DNA of 59,264 nt from an uncultured Ignavibacteria bacterium (GCA_903862655.1 CAIOZA010000012.1:1-59264), one strand, 5' to 3'. Numbered from the stretch's first letter, positions 36,926-45,556 are shown. Made by a program: numbers and translations. Notes: generated from the letters alone by a model not told the origin.

Positions 36926-38122
36926 CTAACTGTTCTTAGCAGCTCTGGATCTTATTCTTGATCGGATAAAAACTGCAGTAAAATTCAGTAAAAAAGTCAA
37001 CATAAGCAATACCAATGTCGTTGCATATTGCAAAGGTTTAGTTAATTCTACGTTAGTCGATTGAGTGGTCAAAACATAAATATGATATCCAAGATGCATA
37101 AATTGTGAATAAAATGTATTAGGTAAATCAGGTAAATAGTATGCAACACCGGTAAACAAAATTGGTGCTACCTCCCCTGCCCCACGACTGATTGTAAGAA
37201 TTGTTCCGGTTAATACACCAGACATTGCGCCGGGAACAACAATTTTCATAATTGTTGTGAACTTGGTCGCTCCTAATGCCAGACTTGCTTCTCTCTGTTC
37301 TCTGGGAATTGTTCGTATAGCTTCTTCAACAGACACAATAACAACAGGTAGTGTGAGTAGAGCCATAGTCAGTGCCGCCCAAATCAGAGCCGGTTGTGCC
37401 CATTTTGGTCTGCTTCTATCTTTAAAGAATTTTATAGTCTCAGTTTTCTTTATTGCAACACCAGATCCAAACATTTCTGTTAGAATTTTAACCTGATCAA
37501 TTTGTTCAATCCAATATTTAGAATCATTATCAGCTAAACATTTTTTGATGTCATTGTCTGAAGCAGATCCTGAATTTTTAAATGGAGAAGCGGATGAATT
37601 GAAAACTGTTTCTAAATTATTCATTCTCCGGTTTAGCTCAACATTATCCATTTGTTTACCAACGAACCCTATGAAGAAACCAAGGCCAAAAAGACCGAAA
37701 ACAATAGCAGGAACACCTGCTAAGGTATTAACAGCAAATCTTATAGATTTAGTTAGTATAGAATTCTCTTTGGCGTATTCAGCCAGATAAATAGCTGTTA
37801 TTGTGCCAATTGGAACACCTATTAAGGACATAATTAAAACCAGAAGTGATGTACCAACAAGAGCAGGAAATATTCCCCCACCAGTTAAACCTTCTTTGGG
37901 AGCTGTGAATAGAAATTCCCAGGTGAGGTGACTTTTTCCCAAAAGGAAAATATGCAGCAAAAGGTAAATTATGAACAAAATTATAAACAAAGCCGAAAAA
38001 CCACTTAAGGAAACGAAAAATCGCTCACTTATCTTTCGCTTTATGCTAATTGAAAGTTTGCCACGCATGAAGAATCCGGCAATGAGGCTAAATATAACTA
38101 TTATTAGAAAAATAATATTCAC
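36926..38122 (-). CDS. pstA: Phosphate ABC transporter permease PstA with large insert
   Basis: This is a membrane permease with the PstA signatures: GGGIFPALVGT, the NTLAGVPAIVFGLFGL segment, and the EAA loop EAIRTIPREQREASLALGA. The total of 398 residues is about 100 more than usual. Most of the excess is an insert at roughly residues 155-243, between two membrane segments. The insert is polar, partly Ser/Asn-rich and has no hydrophobic helix. It lies immediately after pstC (end to start, no gap), so the two permease genes are tightly coupled. Confidence 0.92.
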   Translation of the reverse strand: MNIIFLIIVIFSLIAGFFMRGKLSISIKRKISERFFVSLSGFSALFIILFIIYLLLHIFLLGKSHLTWEFLFTAPKEGLTGGGIFPALVGTSLLVLIMSLIGVPIGTITAIYLAEYAKENSILTKSIRFAVNTLAGVPAIVFGLFGLGFFIGFVGKQMDNVELNRRMNNLETVFNSSASPFKNSGSASDNDIKKCLADNDSKYWIEQIDQVKILTEMFGSGVAIKKTETIKFFKDRSRPKWAQPALIWAALTMALLTLPVVIVSVEEAIRTIPREQREASLALGATKFTTIMKIVVPGAMSGVLTGTILTISRGAGEVAPILFTGVAYYLPDLPNTFYSQFMHLGYHIYVLTTQSTNVELTKPLQYATTLVLLMLTFLLNFTAVFIRSRIRSRAAKNS

Positions 38123-39520
38123 TTATAATCCTTGTATTCTTTTCATTAATTTTTTGCGAACGTAGAATTCTGCTAATGCATTCAAAGAGAATGTAACCAT
38201 GAAGAGTATAGCTCCAATCAAAAATAAAACTCCATAATGTACACCTCTGAATTCAACTTCAGCCATCTCAGCACCAATTGTTGCAGCCATTGTTCTTACA
38301 GATTCAAATATATTATTCGAGACTAATGCAGCATTGCCTGTTGCCATAAGTGCAATCATTGTTTCACCGAAAGCCCGGCCGAAACCAAGAATCAAAGCGG
38401 CAAAAACACCTGGAGCTGCAGAAGGCAAAAGAACTCTCCAAGCAGTCTGCCAACGCGATGCACCCAAAGCCAGGCTTGCCTCACTCATGAATCGTGGAAT
38501 AGCAGTTAGTGCATCCTCTGTAACTGTGTAAATAATAGGAATAACCGCTAAAGCCATACCAATACCGCCTACAAATGAATTGAGCCGATAAGTAGTATGG
38601 AAAACTTCCTGAATAACAGTTGCTAAAGTCATCAAGCAAAAGAAACCAAGAACTACCGAGGGGAAACCCGCAAGGATTTCAATTGCTGGTTTAATAATTT
38701 CTTTAAGCCACTTAGGTGCGAATGAGACTGTAAAGATTGCAGCCAGGATAGCTAATGGTGCAGCAATAACCAGCCCTATCATGGTTACTTTCAAAGCACC
38801 ATAAAAAAGAGGTATAAAACTAAATTTAGGAGTATTACCAACAGGTTGCCAAACATAATCAGGTTTATTATCAATATAATCATTTGGAGAAAACATCTCT
38901 TTGAAAGTGATTGGCTTTTCTCCCAATGTTTCCTCTAAGGAGGTCTTTAGAATTTGGGCTCTTTGTGAAATTGCTTGTTTATCAGATTCAGTAAGATTTT
39001 CAATTGGAGTTTCGACTGATGTTTCTATTTTTTTTAATTTGGATTTATTTTTGGTTTCGACAATTTGCTTTGGCACATCTTTTTCAGAAGAATAAGTATC
39101 TTGCTTCAACTCACCTTCGGTAGTTGTTGGAGAATATGATTCCTGCTTCAAATTTTGATCAACATTTGATGAATAAGATTCTTGTTTCAAATCCTCTTGG
39201 TTAGTTGATGGTGAAGTAGAGTTATCTGAATTTGAATTATAACTTTCCTGCTTGAGATTATCACTCGAAGTGTTTTGATTTGAATTTAAATGACTTTTTT
39301 GTACATATTCATTAATTTTCTCCGGACTCTTGAATGCGTAGGTTGCTTCCTGAAAAACGTAGTAAAAAATAGCGAATATTGCTGCGATCGAAATAAAAGC
39401 TACTAATTTGATAAATTTTTCGGCAAGAAACTCTCCGATATATAATTTCTTTCCATAAGCTAAAGGTTTATGAATGATGTATTTTACAGAATTTTCGCTA
39501 TTTGGTTTTTCTTTTTCCAT
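38123..39520 (-). CDS. pstC: Phosphate ABC transporter permease PstC with repeat-containing insert
   Basis: The C-terminal part (about 230-465) is a normal PstC permease, with YGALKVTMIGLVIAAP, LAGFPSVVLGF and the EAA loop MSEASLALGASRWQTAW. TM1 is about residues 38-57. Between them lies about 170 residues of hydrophilic sequence. It has four copies of LKQ(E/D)(S/T)Y (89-94, 111-116, 124-129, 138-143) in a Ser/Asn/Thr-rich context, then a Lys/Glu-rich stretch. The topology places this insert outside the cytoplasm if TM1 is N-in. Typical PstC is about 300 residues. It partners with PstA and PstB for phosphate import. Confidence 0.92.
   Translation of the reverse strand: MEKEKPNSENSVKYIIHKPLAYGKKLYIGEFLAEKFIKLVAFISIAAIFAIFYYVFQEATYAFKSPEKINEYVQKSHLNSNQNTSSDNLKQESYNSNSDNSTSPSTNQEDLKQESYSSNVDQNLKQESYSPTTTEGELKQDTYSSEKDVPKQIVETKNKSKLKKIETSVETPIENLTESDKQAISQRAQILKTSLEETLGEKPITFKEMFSPNDYIDNKPDYVWQPVGNTPKFSFIPLFYGALKVTMIGLVIAAPLAILAAIFTVSFAPKWLKEIIKPAIEILAGFPSVVLGFFCLMTLATVIQEVFHTTYRLNSFVGGIGMALAVIPIIYTVTEDALTAIPRFMSEASLALGASRWQTAWRVLLPSAAPGVFAALILGFGRAFGETMIALMATGNAALVSNNIFESVRTMAATIGAEMAEVEFRGVHYGVLFLIGAILFMVTFSLNALAEFYVRKKLMKRIQGL
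39092..39256 (-). repeat. Four-copy LKQ(E/D)(S/T)Y peptide repeat inside pstC
   Basis: The repeat is visible at the protein level (three copies of LKQESY and one LKQDTY, spaced 22, 13 and 14 residues) and at the DNA level as recurring TTCCTGCTT or TTCTTGTTT-type words on the plus strand. Spacing is irregular, so this is not a simple slippage tract. Confidence 0.75.
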
Positions 39521-39553
39521 TTTTCTAAATTATTGATTTTTTCATAAAAAAAT

Positions 39554-39589
39554 TTAAAGCCCGTAATAAATTGATCATTACGGACTTTA
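39554..39589 (-). terminator. Attenuator-like hairpin between pstS and pstC
   Basis: On the minus strand, after the pstS stop, AAAGTCCGTAAT pairs with ATTACGGGCTTT (one mismatch) and is followed by AAATTTTTTTA. This has the form of a rho-independent terminator inside an operon. It would lower transcription of pstC and later genes relative to pstS. Confidence 0.65.
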
Positions 39590-39601
39590 ATTTAATAAAA
39601 A

Positions 39602-40414
39602 TTAGAGTGGGAAATAACCAACTTCAGTTACAACTTTTTGCCCTTCTGGAGAAAGAATCCAATCAATGAAGAGTTTCAAGCTACCACTTGGTCTGTTTCT
39701 CAAATACATATATAATGCTCGTGAAATAGGATATTTACCGTTACCGATGTTTTCCTTCGTAGGATCTATTCCATTTACCTTACACATTTTAACACCCTTA
39801 CTATAACCATGACCTCCATAGCCAATTCCGTTTATATCTTTTGATACTGCATTTACAACTGCAGCAGTACCCGGTAGATTCTGACATGAAGGAGCATAGT
39901 CCTGACCACCTAGAACATTATCTTTGAAATACACATAAGTACCAGAGTTGTTTTCACGTGAGTACATTATGATCTTTGAATCTTTACCGCCAACCTGTTT
40001 CCAATTTGTGATCTTACCTGTATAAATTTGTTTCAATTGATCCATTGTTAGATTTGAAACTGAATTTTCACCGTGAAGATAAATTGTGATACCATCTTTT
40101 GCACATGGAATCTCAACACCGAGTGAACCAAAGCGCTCTTTTAATTTTTTGATTTCTGACTGCTTCATTGGACGTGATGAGTTGCAAATATCTGTTGTTC
40201 CATTAATCAAAGCTGAAATACCTGTACCTGACCCACCACCTGTGACCTGTATGGAAACATTAGAATGTCCGGACATATATCTCTCAGCCCATCTTTGAGA
40301 CAAAATGACCATTGTATCTGATCCTTTGACTGTAATTTTATCCTGAGACATAAAAGCAGAGAAAATAAACAGACCTGAAAGAAGCAATAACGGAAGAATT
40401 AATTTCTTTTTCAT
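39602..40414 (-). CDS. pstS: Phosphate ABC transporter substrate-binding protein
   Basis: This is a 270-residue exported binding protein. The signal peptide is at 1-22, and the mature part opens with ITVKGSDTM. Phosphate-binding loops include GGGSGTG and CNSSRPMK. There is no lipobox cysteine, so it is likely periplasmic and soluble. It captures phosphate for PstCAB. It is the first gene of the run to phoB, with AAAAGG before the ATG and a PHO-box-like array 64-101 bp upstream. Confidence 0.95.
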   Translation of the reverse strand: MKKKLILPLLLLSGLFIFSAFMSQDKITVKGSDTMVILSQRWAERYMSGHSNVSIQVTGGGSGTGISALINGTTDICNSSRPMKQSEIKKLKERFGSLGVEIPCAKDGITIYLHGENSVSNLTMDQLKQIYTGKITNWKQVGGKDSKIIMYSRENNSGTYVYFKDNVLGGQDYAPSCQNLPGTAAVVNAVSKDINGIGYGGHGYSKGVKMCKVNGIDPTKENIGNGKYPISRALYMYLRNRPSGSLKLFIDWILSPEGQKVVTEVGYFPL

Positions 40415-40477
40415 ACGATAAAACCTTTTAATTATTTATAATTTCATTTTATATTTTACAAATTTCAACTAATAGTA

Positions 40478-40515
40478 TTAAGTCATTATTAAGATTTTGT
40501 TAAGATTGCGTTAAG
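40478..40515 (-). promoter_or_regulatory. PHO-box-like array upstream of pstS
   Basis: TTAAG (plus strand) occurs at 40478, 40489, 40500 and 40511: four perfect copies at exactly 11-bp intervals. Read toward pstS, they are CTTAA(C/T) plus five AT-rich bases. PhoB in E. coli and PhoP in Bacillus bind direct repeats with an 11-bp period, so this is the likely PhoB operator. A -10-like TATAAA occurs at about 40452-40457 (reverse strand), where the exact start is unknown. Confidence 0.8.
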
Positions 40516-40566
40516 ATGTATTTTTCTTAACAATCGGACAAATCCATAATAATCAATCAAGTGCGT

Positions 40567-41832
40567 TTAGAACTTATATTGAAATCTCAATGTTAAAAGA
40601 TTATCAATTGGATCTGATGCCAACAATGCTTTTCCTTTAATTAGATTATTAGAAATAGTGGTTTTGGGCATATCATACCATAATGAAATCCTCAAGTTAT
40701 CGAATGAATAATTATGAATACCCAAACCGATTGTTGAAATTGCAAGATCTTTTGTATTATCAATAGCTGAAGCAGCAATTTTAGTGTTTGGATTGTAATT
40801 ATCATATTTTGCAGCAAATTGCCATTCGCTTGTAATGTTTTTTACCAACATTACATAAAATCCACTGAAATCTCTTTTTCTGATAACTGTACCGGTTGAT
40901 TCGTCAGCATTGCTTCCCATAATATATTCACCCAATATTTTCATTCCACCAAGGAAATCCCAATAAACCTGTGCTTCGAATCCATACCAGTTTCTAGCGA
41001 TTGCATCGCCTTTTTTCATTGTTGTCGAGTCCACAGCTGAAGTAGCAAGGTCACTTGAAGTGAATTTATTTGTATTGGCAATCATATTACCCATTCTTGT
41101 ATGAACACCTAAATCAATACCAAGACCGAGATCGGGGATTGCGAATTCTTTAGTAAGTCTCGCCATATAATACAATGGTGCACTGTTATAATTTGGCCAG
41201 AATTGGCTTAAATCACTATTATAAGTATTATTATAAGCTGCCAGCTGAAGTTTGAATAAATCATCAGGAGCAACCGTAAACATGAAGCCTAGATCTCTTT
41301 CCTTTGGATATAAAGTAGCTATTACTTTCGAACGCTCCATAGACTCTCTTTGGCTTGAAGAATACTCAACTTCATAATTTGGTCTGTTAAATACACCAAG
41401 AGTAAGAGAAACATATTTTGTCCATGGATCAGTAAAGTTAATATAAGCATCTTTTAATTCAAATTTTTCGTTTGAAAAATCACCCTGCAATACGTATTGT
41501 GATAATCCAGCATCGTAGGCAAATTTAATTCTGCTACGACGTACTCTGAAACGTCCCTGAACCTTGCTGTCAGTTGCATCGTAAGGATTTGCTCCAAATC
41601 CAGCTGATGATTCAGTTTTTTCAAGTTGAATCTGCATATAACCTGATACTTTAAACTTTTTGAGTCCGGCTACATCGGTAATTAAAGTTGTAACACTTTC
41701 ATCGATACCTTCGACTTTACCTTTGATTTCTTCTATGCTGACAGGTTTTTCTTCGCCTTCCTGAGCAATAAGCGTCAAGTTGAACATTATAATTGTTAGA
41801 AAAAGAATTGAAAGTGAAGTTCTGAGCTTCAT
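40567..41832 (-). CDS. Phosphate-selective outer-membrane porin (Porin_O_P family)
   Basis: This 421-residue protein has a signal peptide (1-23), a short predicted coiled segment (IEEIKGKVEGIDESV) and a beta-barrel. Its strands begin with KFKVSGYMQIQLE and RFRVRRSRIKFAYDAG, and it ends in LRFQYKF with the typical C-terminal phenylalanine. It belongs with OprO/OprP-like porins, which move phosphate or polyphosphate across the outer membrane. The location upstream of pstS and the TTAAG array before it support regulation by PhoB. Confidence 0.88.
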   Translation of the reverse strand: MKLRTSLSILFLTIIMFNLTLIAQEGEEKPVSIEEIKGKVEGIDESVTTLITDVAGLKKFKVSGYMQIQLEKTESSAGFGANPYDATDSKVQGRFRVRRSRIKFAYDAGLSQYVLQGDFSNEKFELKDAYINFTDPWTKYVSLTLGVFNRPNYEVEYSSSQRESMERSKVIATLYPKERDLGFMFTVAPDDLFKLQLAAYNNTYNSDLSQFWPNYNSAPLYYMARLTKEFAIPDLGLGIDLGVHTRMGNMIANTNKFTSSDLATSAVDSTTMKKGDAIARNWYGFEAQVYWDFLGGMKILGEYIMGSNADESTGTVIRKRDFSGFYVMLVKNITSEWQFAAKYDNYNPNTKIAASAIDNTKDLAISTIGLGIHNYSFDNLRISLWYDMPKTTISNNLIKGKALLASDPIDNLLTLRFQYKF

Positions 41833-41917
41833 ATTTACTCCAAAAATTGATAAAACAAAATAATTAATTTTTCTATTATGTATTCTGCAAAAATCAGGGA
41901 ATAGTATGAAGATAAAA

Positions 41918-41954
41918 TAAAGAAGATGTTAAGAAAGAGTTAAGATGAGCTAAG
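41918..41954 (-). promoter_or_regulatory. PHO-box-like array upstream of the porin gene
   Basis: On the plus strand TTAAG occurs at 41929 and 41940 (11 bp apart), flanked by TAAAG at 41918 (again 11 bp) and CTAAG at 41950 (10 bp). The phase and core match the array before pstS, and it lies about 86-122 bp before the porin start. Another TTAAG at 41985 is roughly in phase. Confidence 0.7.
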
Positions 41955-42109
41955 TAATATATATTAAAAGATAATCCTGTAATGTTAAGTTAAAATAAAA
42001 TCAGAATATTGATTGAAATACTTTAATTCATAAAATGATGTATTGATGAAAATTTTTATACTAAATACGACTAAGAGAAAATAAATGAGATGCTGAAGGA
42101 GAAAACAAA

Positions 42110-42229
42110 ATGAAAAAGCTGAGGAATTTGGGGAGTTGTTTGGGGAGTTGTTTATCATTTCTTATCATCACTAATTATCGTTTATTATCATATATTTGCA
42201 AATTTTGCAAAGCACCCAAAAACGTATAA
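42110..42229 (+). CDS. Possible 39-residue peptide
   Basis: A short frame begins with a well-placed GAAGGAG site nine bases before ATG and encodes MKKLRNLGSC followed by a hydrophobic segment and Cys/Lys-rich end. It contains a tandem 12-base GGGGAGTTGTTT repeat. It matches nothing I know. It may be a chance frame in a region between the porin promoter and tRNA-Thr that otherwise holds no gene. Confidence 0.2.
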   Translation: MKKLRNLGSCLGSCLSFLIITNYRLLSYICKFCKAPKNV

Positions 42230-42257
42230 CTTAATGATTTTAAAGGACTTATGCCTG

Positions 42258-42330
42258 AGCCAAATGGGGGACTCGAACCCCCGACCTACTCATTACGAAT
42301 GAGTTGCTCTACCAGCTGAGCTAAGTTGGC
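42258..42330 (-). tRNA. tRNA-Thr (anticodon CGT)
   Basis: This is a full cloverleaf on the minus strand. Acceptor GCCAACT pairs with ATTTGGC with one mismatch at 6:67. The D arm is TAGCTCAGCTGGTAGAGCA, anticodon stem ACTCA/TGAGT with loop TTCGTAA, and T arm GGGGG-TTCGAGT-CCCCC. The discriminator is T, acceptable for threonine tRNA. CCA is not encoded. Confidence 0.95.
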
Positions 42331-42402
42331 ATATTTTTTAAATATACTATTTATCAATCAGTTAGGGCATCACAAAAAGCCATTAAAAGTTTCTAAAAAT
42401 TC

Positions 42403-42437
42403 AATGTGACCCGAATGTGACCTTTTTGAATGTGACC
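42403..42437. repeat. Triplicated AATGTGACC motif beside tRNA-Thr
   Basis: AATGTGACC occurs at 42403-42411, 42414-42422 and 42429-42437, giving spacings of 11 and 15 bp. It lies 73-107 bp from the 5' end of the tRNA. The purpose is unknown. No integrase or phage gene is nearby. Confidence 0.6.
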
Positions 42438-42453
42438 TAAAAAATGATTTTAT

Positions 42454-42666
42454 TTAAATGTACGATCTGCGATTAATTCTGTTGTTGAAATTATTTGTTG
42501 CCTGTGCAACTTCTGACTCAACGACATGAATACGACCTTCAAAATTACTAAATTGTTGGTTAAGTTGTTCGAGATTTTTTATGATCTGAGTGATCGCTAT
42601 GTGTTTAACGAATAAATTTTTCAAATAATCCTTGTAAAAACTTACAAACAATGAAAATATTAGCAT
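42454..42666 (-). CDS. Possible 70-residue coiled-coil peptide
   Basis: The frame encodes a hydrophobic N-terminus (MLIFSLFVSFY) and a heptad-like segment (IIKNLEQLNQQFSNFEGRI). No ribosome-binding site is evident, and no family is recognised. It fills a 400-bp gap between tRNA-Thr and the PP2C gene, so it may be a true small gene or a chance frame. Confidence 0.3.
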   Translation of the reverse strand: MLIFSLFVSFYKDYLKNLFVKHIAITQIIKNLEQLNQQFSNFEGRIHVVESEVAQATNNFNNRINRRSYI

Positions 42667-42739
42667 TTTTGGAACTTTTTTCTCTTTTTTTCGTTTATTC
42701 TGTATAATTATTTAACTTGCAACAAAAAATGAGTAAAAA

Positions 42740-45556
42740 ATGAAGTTAACAAAATACCCGTGGATTATGAGAACATCGATATCTTTGTTGTCTGCATTCC
42801 TACTATTTGTTGCATTATATAATTTCATCGGCACCAGCATTTCTGCTACTGATGAAAATTTGTTCGACAATCCTGTCTCGAAGTTTTATCTTATTGACAA
42901 CATCCCAGTTTCCGATTCAATCCCCAAGAACAAATTCATTGAAAACTCCTATACTATTTCAAAAGGTGTGTTCATTCTTAAGATCAACAATCAAAACCTT
43001 AAGGATTTAGGAGATTTAGACAAAGCTCTATCAAATAAAGATGCTAAAAATCAAATCAAAATTTTAATCTATGATTCTAAAACTGGAATCAAGAAAACTG
43101 TATTTACAAAATCTGAATATATTTCTGATAAGTCCGTAGAGTTTCTAAAGTCAGATGTGGTTGTTGTGCAGGTAATTAAAAATGGTGCTTCCGATAAAGC
43201 AGGACTACTTGTTGGCGACATCATTACAGAGATTAACGGCAAACAGTTCAAAGATATTTATGATGCGGATAAAATACTCAGAAACTCCCCCATTAATTCA
43301 GCTATCAATTATGGAATTCAAAGAGCCGATCAACATTTGTTATTGAAGGTTATTCCTGTCAAATTTGGTATCCCTTTTATCAACGTAATCCAACTGTTGA
43401 TCTCATTGGTCTTTCTGATATTTGGTTTATTCCTATCACTGCACAAGCCACAGATCAAAGCATCAGTGGTTCTTGGTTTAGCTCACATAGCAACATTTGC
43501 ATTGTTGTCACTTGAGTATTCAAGGTTTCTAACTTTGAACGAAACAATAGGCGCATTACGTATTTTCATTATGATATTCGCATCTAATCTTGTATTTGCA
43601 TTATTTATTCACTCATCATTTTTATTCCCCTTAGAAGTCAGGGAAGTAATCAAAAGAAAATGGATAATCATTTCGATTTATTCTTTTGTAATCTTTGAAT
43701 CTTTACTGAGAATATTCAATGCGTACGCATTTAAAAATATATTTATTTTTCAGTATATAAGCACATTAAATATAACACTAGTGCTCTTCTTTATCATCAT
43801 AAGAATCGTTTACAATAAAGGATATTCCCTTGAATATAAGAAGATTAACAGAGTAGTTGGTCTGTCAGTTATGGTAACTTTTCTTGGAATATCAATTGTC
43901 AATACACTATTGTCCTCAATTCCATCTCTTATGGTCGAAAGAAATCCTATCATTTGGGTAAGATTGTTTATACTCATGATCCCAATCAGCTTCTTCTTGA
44001 CTATATCGAAGTATAAGCTGTTAGATACCAATATCAGAATAAAAAAGAATATTCAATATATTTTTGCAGCTTTTGTATACCAGATATGTGCTTTGGTTAT
44101 ATTGCTTACTCTACTGATCTGGATATCCCAACTGAATATAAGTTTTCCTAATCTTACAATATCGGGTACAAATATAGAAGTCTTAAATACGGCTCTGAGT
44201 ACTGAATCACAATTATGGCATCAGAAAATATTTTTGATAATCTCCACTATTTTATTTTCAATAATTGGGTGGAAAGCCAGGATCAGAATCTTAAAATTTC
44301 TTGATAAAAAATTTCATAGAGTCAGATTTGATTATCGGAAAGCGACGAGTGAACTAGCTGAAATATTATCTAAATATTTAACCATCCGTGATCTTACGGC
44401 TACAATAGTCAGAGAAATTGCCGATCTTGCAATGCTCAAGAAGACAGGTCTGATCGTATTCCGAAATGAAGAAACAATAGCAGCACATGATTATTATGGT
44501 GTAAATAGCAGTGAACTTTATGATCTGCTTTCATCATCAGGGATTACTCTAGTCCAATCGATCAAGAGTTTCAAAGAGTCTTTTAGGGTTGAGTATTTAC
44601 CAGAACCGCATAAGGAAATACTTCGTGCATTCGGTTTTGTTCAAGTTTTACCTATTTATTCGAAGAATAAACTTTTGGGCGCGGCACTAATTGGAGAAAA
44701 GAAAGCCGAATCTTCTTTGAACAGAGCAGACATCGAATTCCTGAATACTTTTTCAGGACAACTTGCAGTAGCTATTGACAATTCCTTCATGTACGAAGAG
44801 TGTACTTTACAAGAAAGAATCATGCATGAGCTTGAGATTGCCAGACGTATACAGCTTGCTTCACTTCCAGACTCAATTCCGAATATTGAAGGTCTGGACA
44901 TTTCGGGAACATCAATTCCGGCTTATGAAGTTGGTGGTGATTTTTATGATTTTCTCGAATCGGATAACGGCGATTTCATGATGATAATTGGGGATGTCAG
45001 CGGTAAGGGGACATCAGCGGCATTATATATGTCTAAGATTCAGGGTGTGATTCGTACATTGCACGAGTTTGGATTATCTCCGCGTCAATTGCTGATTCGC
45101 TCAAATAATATCCTAGCAAAATATATTGAAAAAGGGTATTTTATTTCTGCAACAATTATTAATTTTGAGACAAGCAAACGCAAAGCTCAGTTTGCCCGGG
45201 CTGGTCATCTTCCGGTTTACTCATATTCGAAGAAAAGTGGAAAGTTAAAGCGCATAATAAGCAAGGGCATGGTGTTAGGATTGACTAGGGATAAACTATT
45301 CGAGAGAAATCTTGAAGAAGAAGAACTAAATTATGAATCAGGTGATATTTTGGTATTTGTAACCGATGGGATTACAGAATCAAAGAATAGCATGATGGTA
45401 GAGTTTGGTGAGGACAGGCTTATAGAAACTATTAAAGCTAATGCAAATCATAACGCAGAAGAAATAAGAAATCAAATAATGAAAAATTCGAGGGAATTTG
45501 CATCAAACGAACCTCAGTTTGATGATATGACGGTTGTAGTAATCAAAATACCTTGA
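42740..45556 (+). CDS. PDZ-multi-TM-GAF-SpoIIE phosphatase (PP2C) signalling protein
   Basis: This 938-residue protein has TM1 (about 13-33) and an extracytoplasmic region with a PDZ domain (about 138-205, containing NGASDKAGLLVGDIITEING) preceded by a weaker PDZ-like segment (about 70-125). A multi-helix membrane region (about 210-520), a GAF domain (about 550-705) and a PPM/SpoIIE phosphatase domain (about 735-938) follow. Metal-binding motifs of the phosphatase are VGGDFYDF, GDVSGKG, VTDGITES and FDDMTVV. It probably removes phosphate from an anti-sigma-factor antagonist or similar serine-phosphoprotein in response to an envelope signal. No STAS or anti-sigma partner is in the window. Confidence 0.88.
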   Translation: MKLTKYPWIMRTSISLLSAFLLFVALYNFIGTSISATDENLFDNPVSKFYLIDNIPVSDSIPKNKFIENSYTISKGVFILKINNQNLKDLGDLDKALSNKDAKNQIKILIYDSKTGIKKTVFTKSEYISDKSVEFLKSDVVVVQVIKNGASDKAGLLVGDIITEINGKQFKDIYDADKILRNSPINSAINYGIQRADQHLLLKVIPVKFGIPFINVIQLLISLVFLIFGLFLSLHKPQIKASVVLGLAHIATFALLSLEYSRFLTLNETIGALRIFIMIFASNLVFALFIHSSFLFPLEVREVIKRKWIIISIYSFVIFESLLRIFNAYAFKNIFIFQYISTLNITLVLFFIIIRIVYNKGYSLEYKKINRVVGLSVMVTFLGISIVNTLLSSIPSLMVERNPIIWVRLFILMIPISFFLTISKYKLLDTNIRIKKNIQYIFAAFVYQICALVILLTLLIWISQLNISFPNLTISGTNIEVLNTALSTESQLWHQKIFLIISTILFSIIGWKARIRILKFLDKKFHRVRFDYRKATSELAEILSKYLTIRDLTATIVREIADLAMLKKTGLIVFRNEETIAAHDYYGVNSSELYDLLSSSGITLVQSIKSFKESFRVEYLPEPHKEILRAFGFVQVLPIYSKNKLLGAALIGEKKAESSLNRADIEFLNTFSGQLAVAIDNSFMYEECTLQERIMHELEIARRIQLASLPDSIPNIEGLDISGTSIPAYEVGGDFYDFLESDNGDFMMIIGDVSGKGTSAALYMSKIQGVIRTLHEFGLSPRQLLIRSNNILAKYIEKGYFISATIINFETSKRKAQFARAGHLPVYSYSKKSGKLKRIISKGMVLGLTRDKLFERNLEEEELNYESGDILVFVTDGITESKNSMMVEFGEDRLIETIKANANHNAEEIRNQIMKNSREFASNEPQFDDMTVVVIKIP

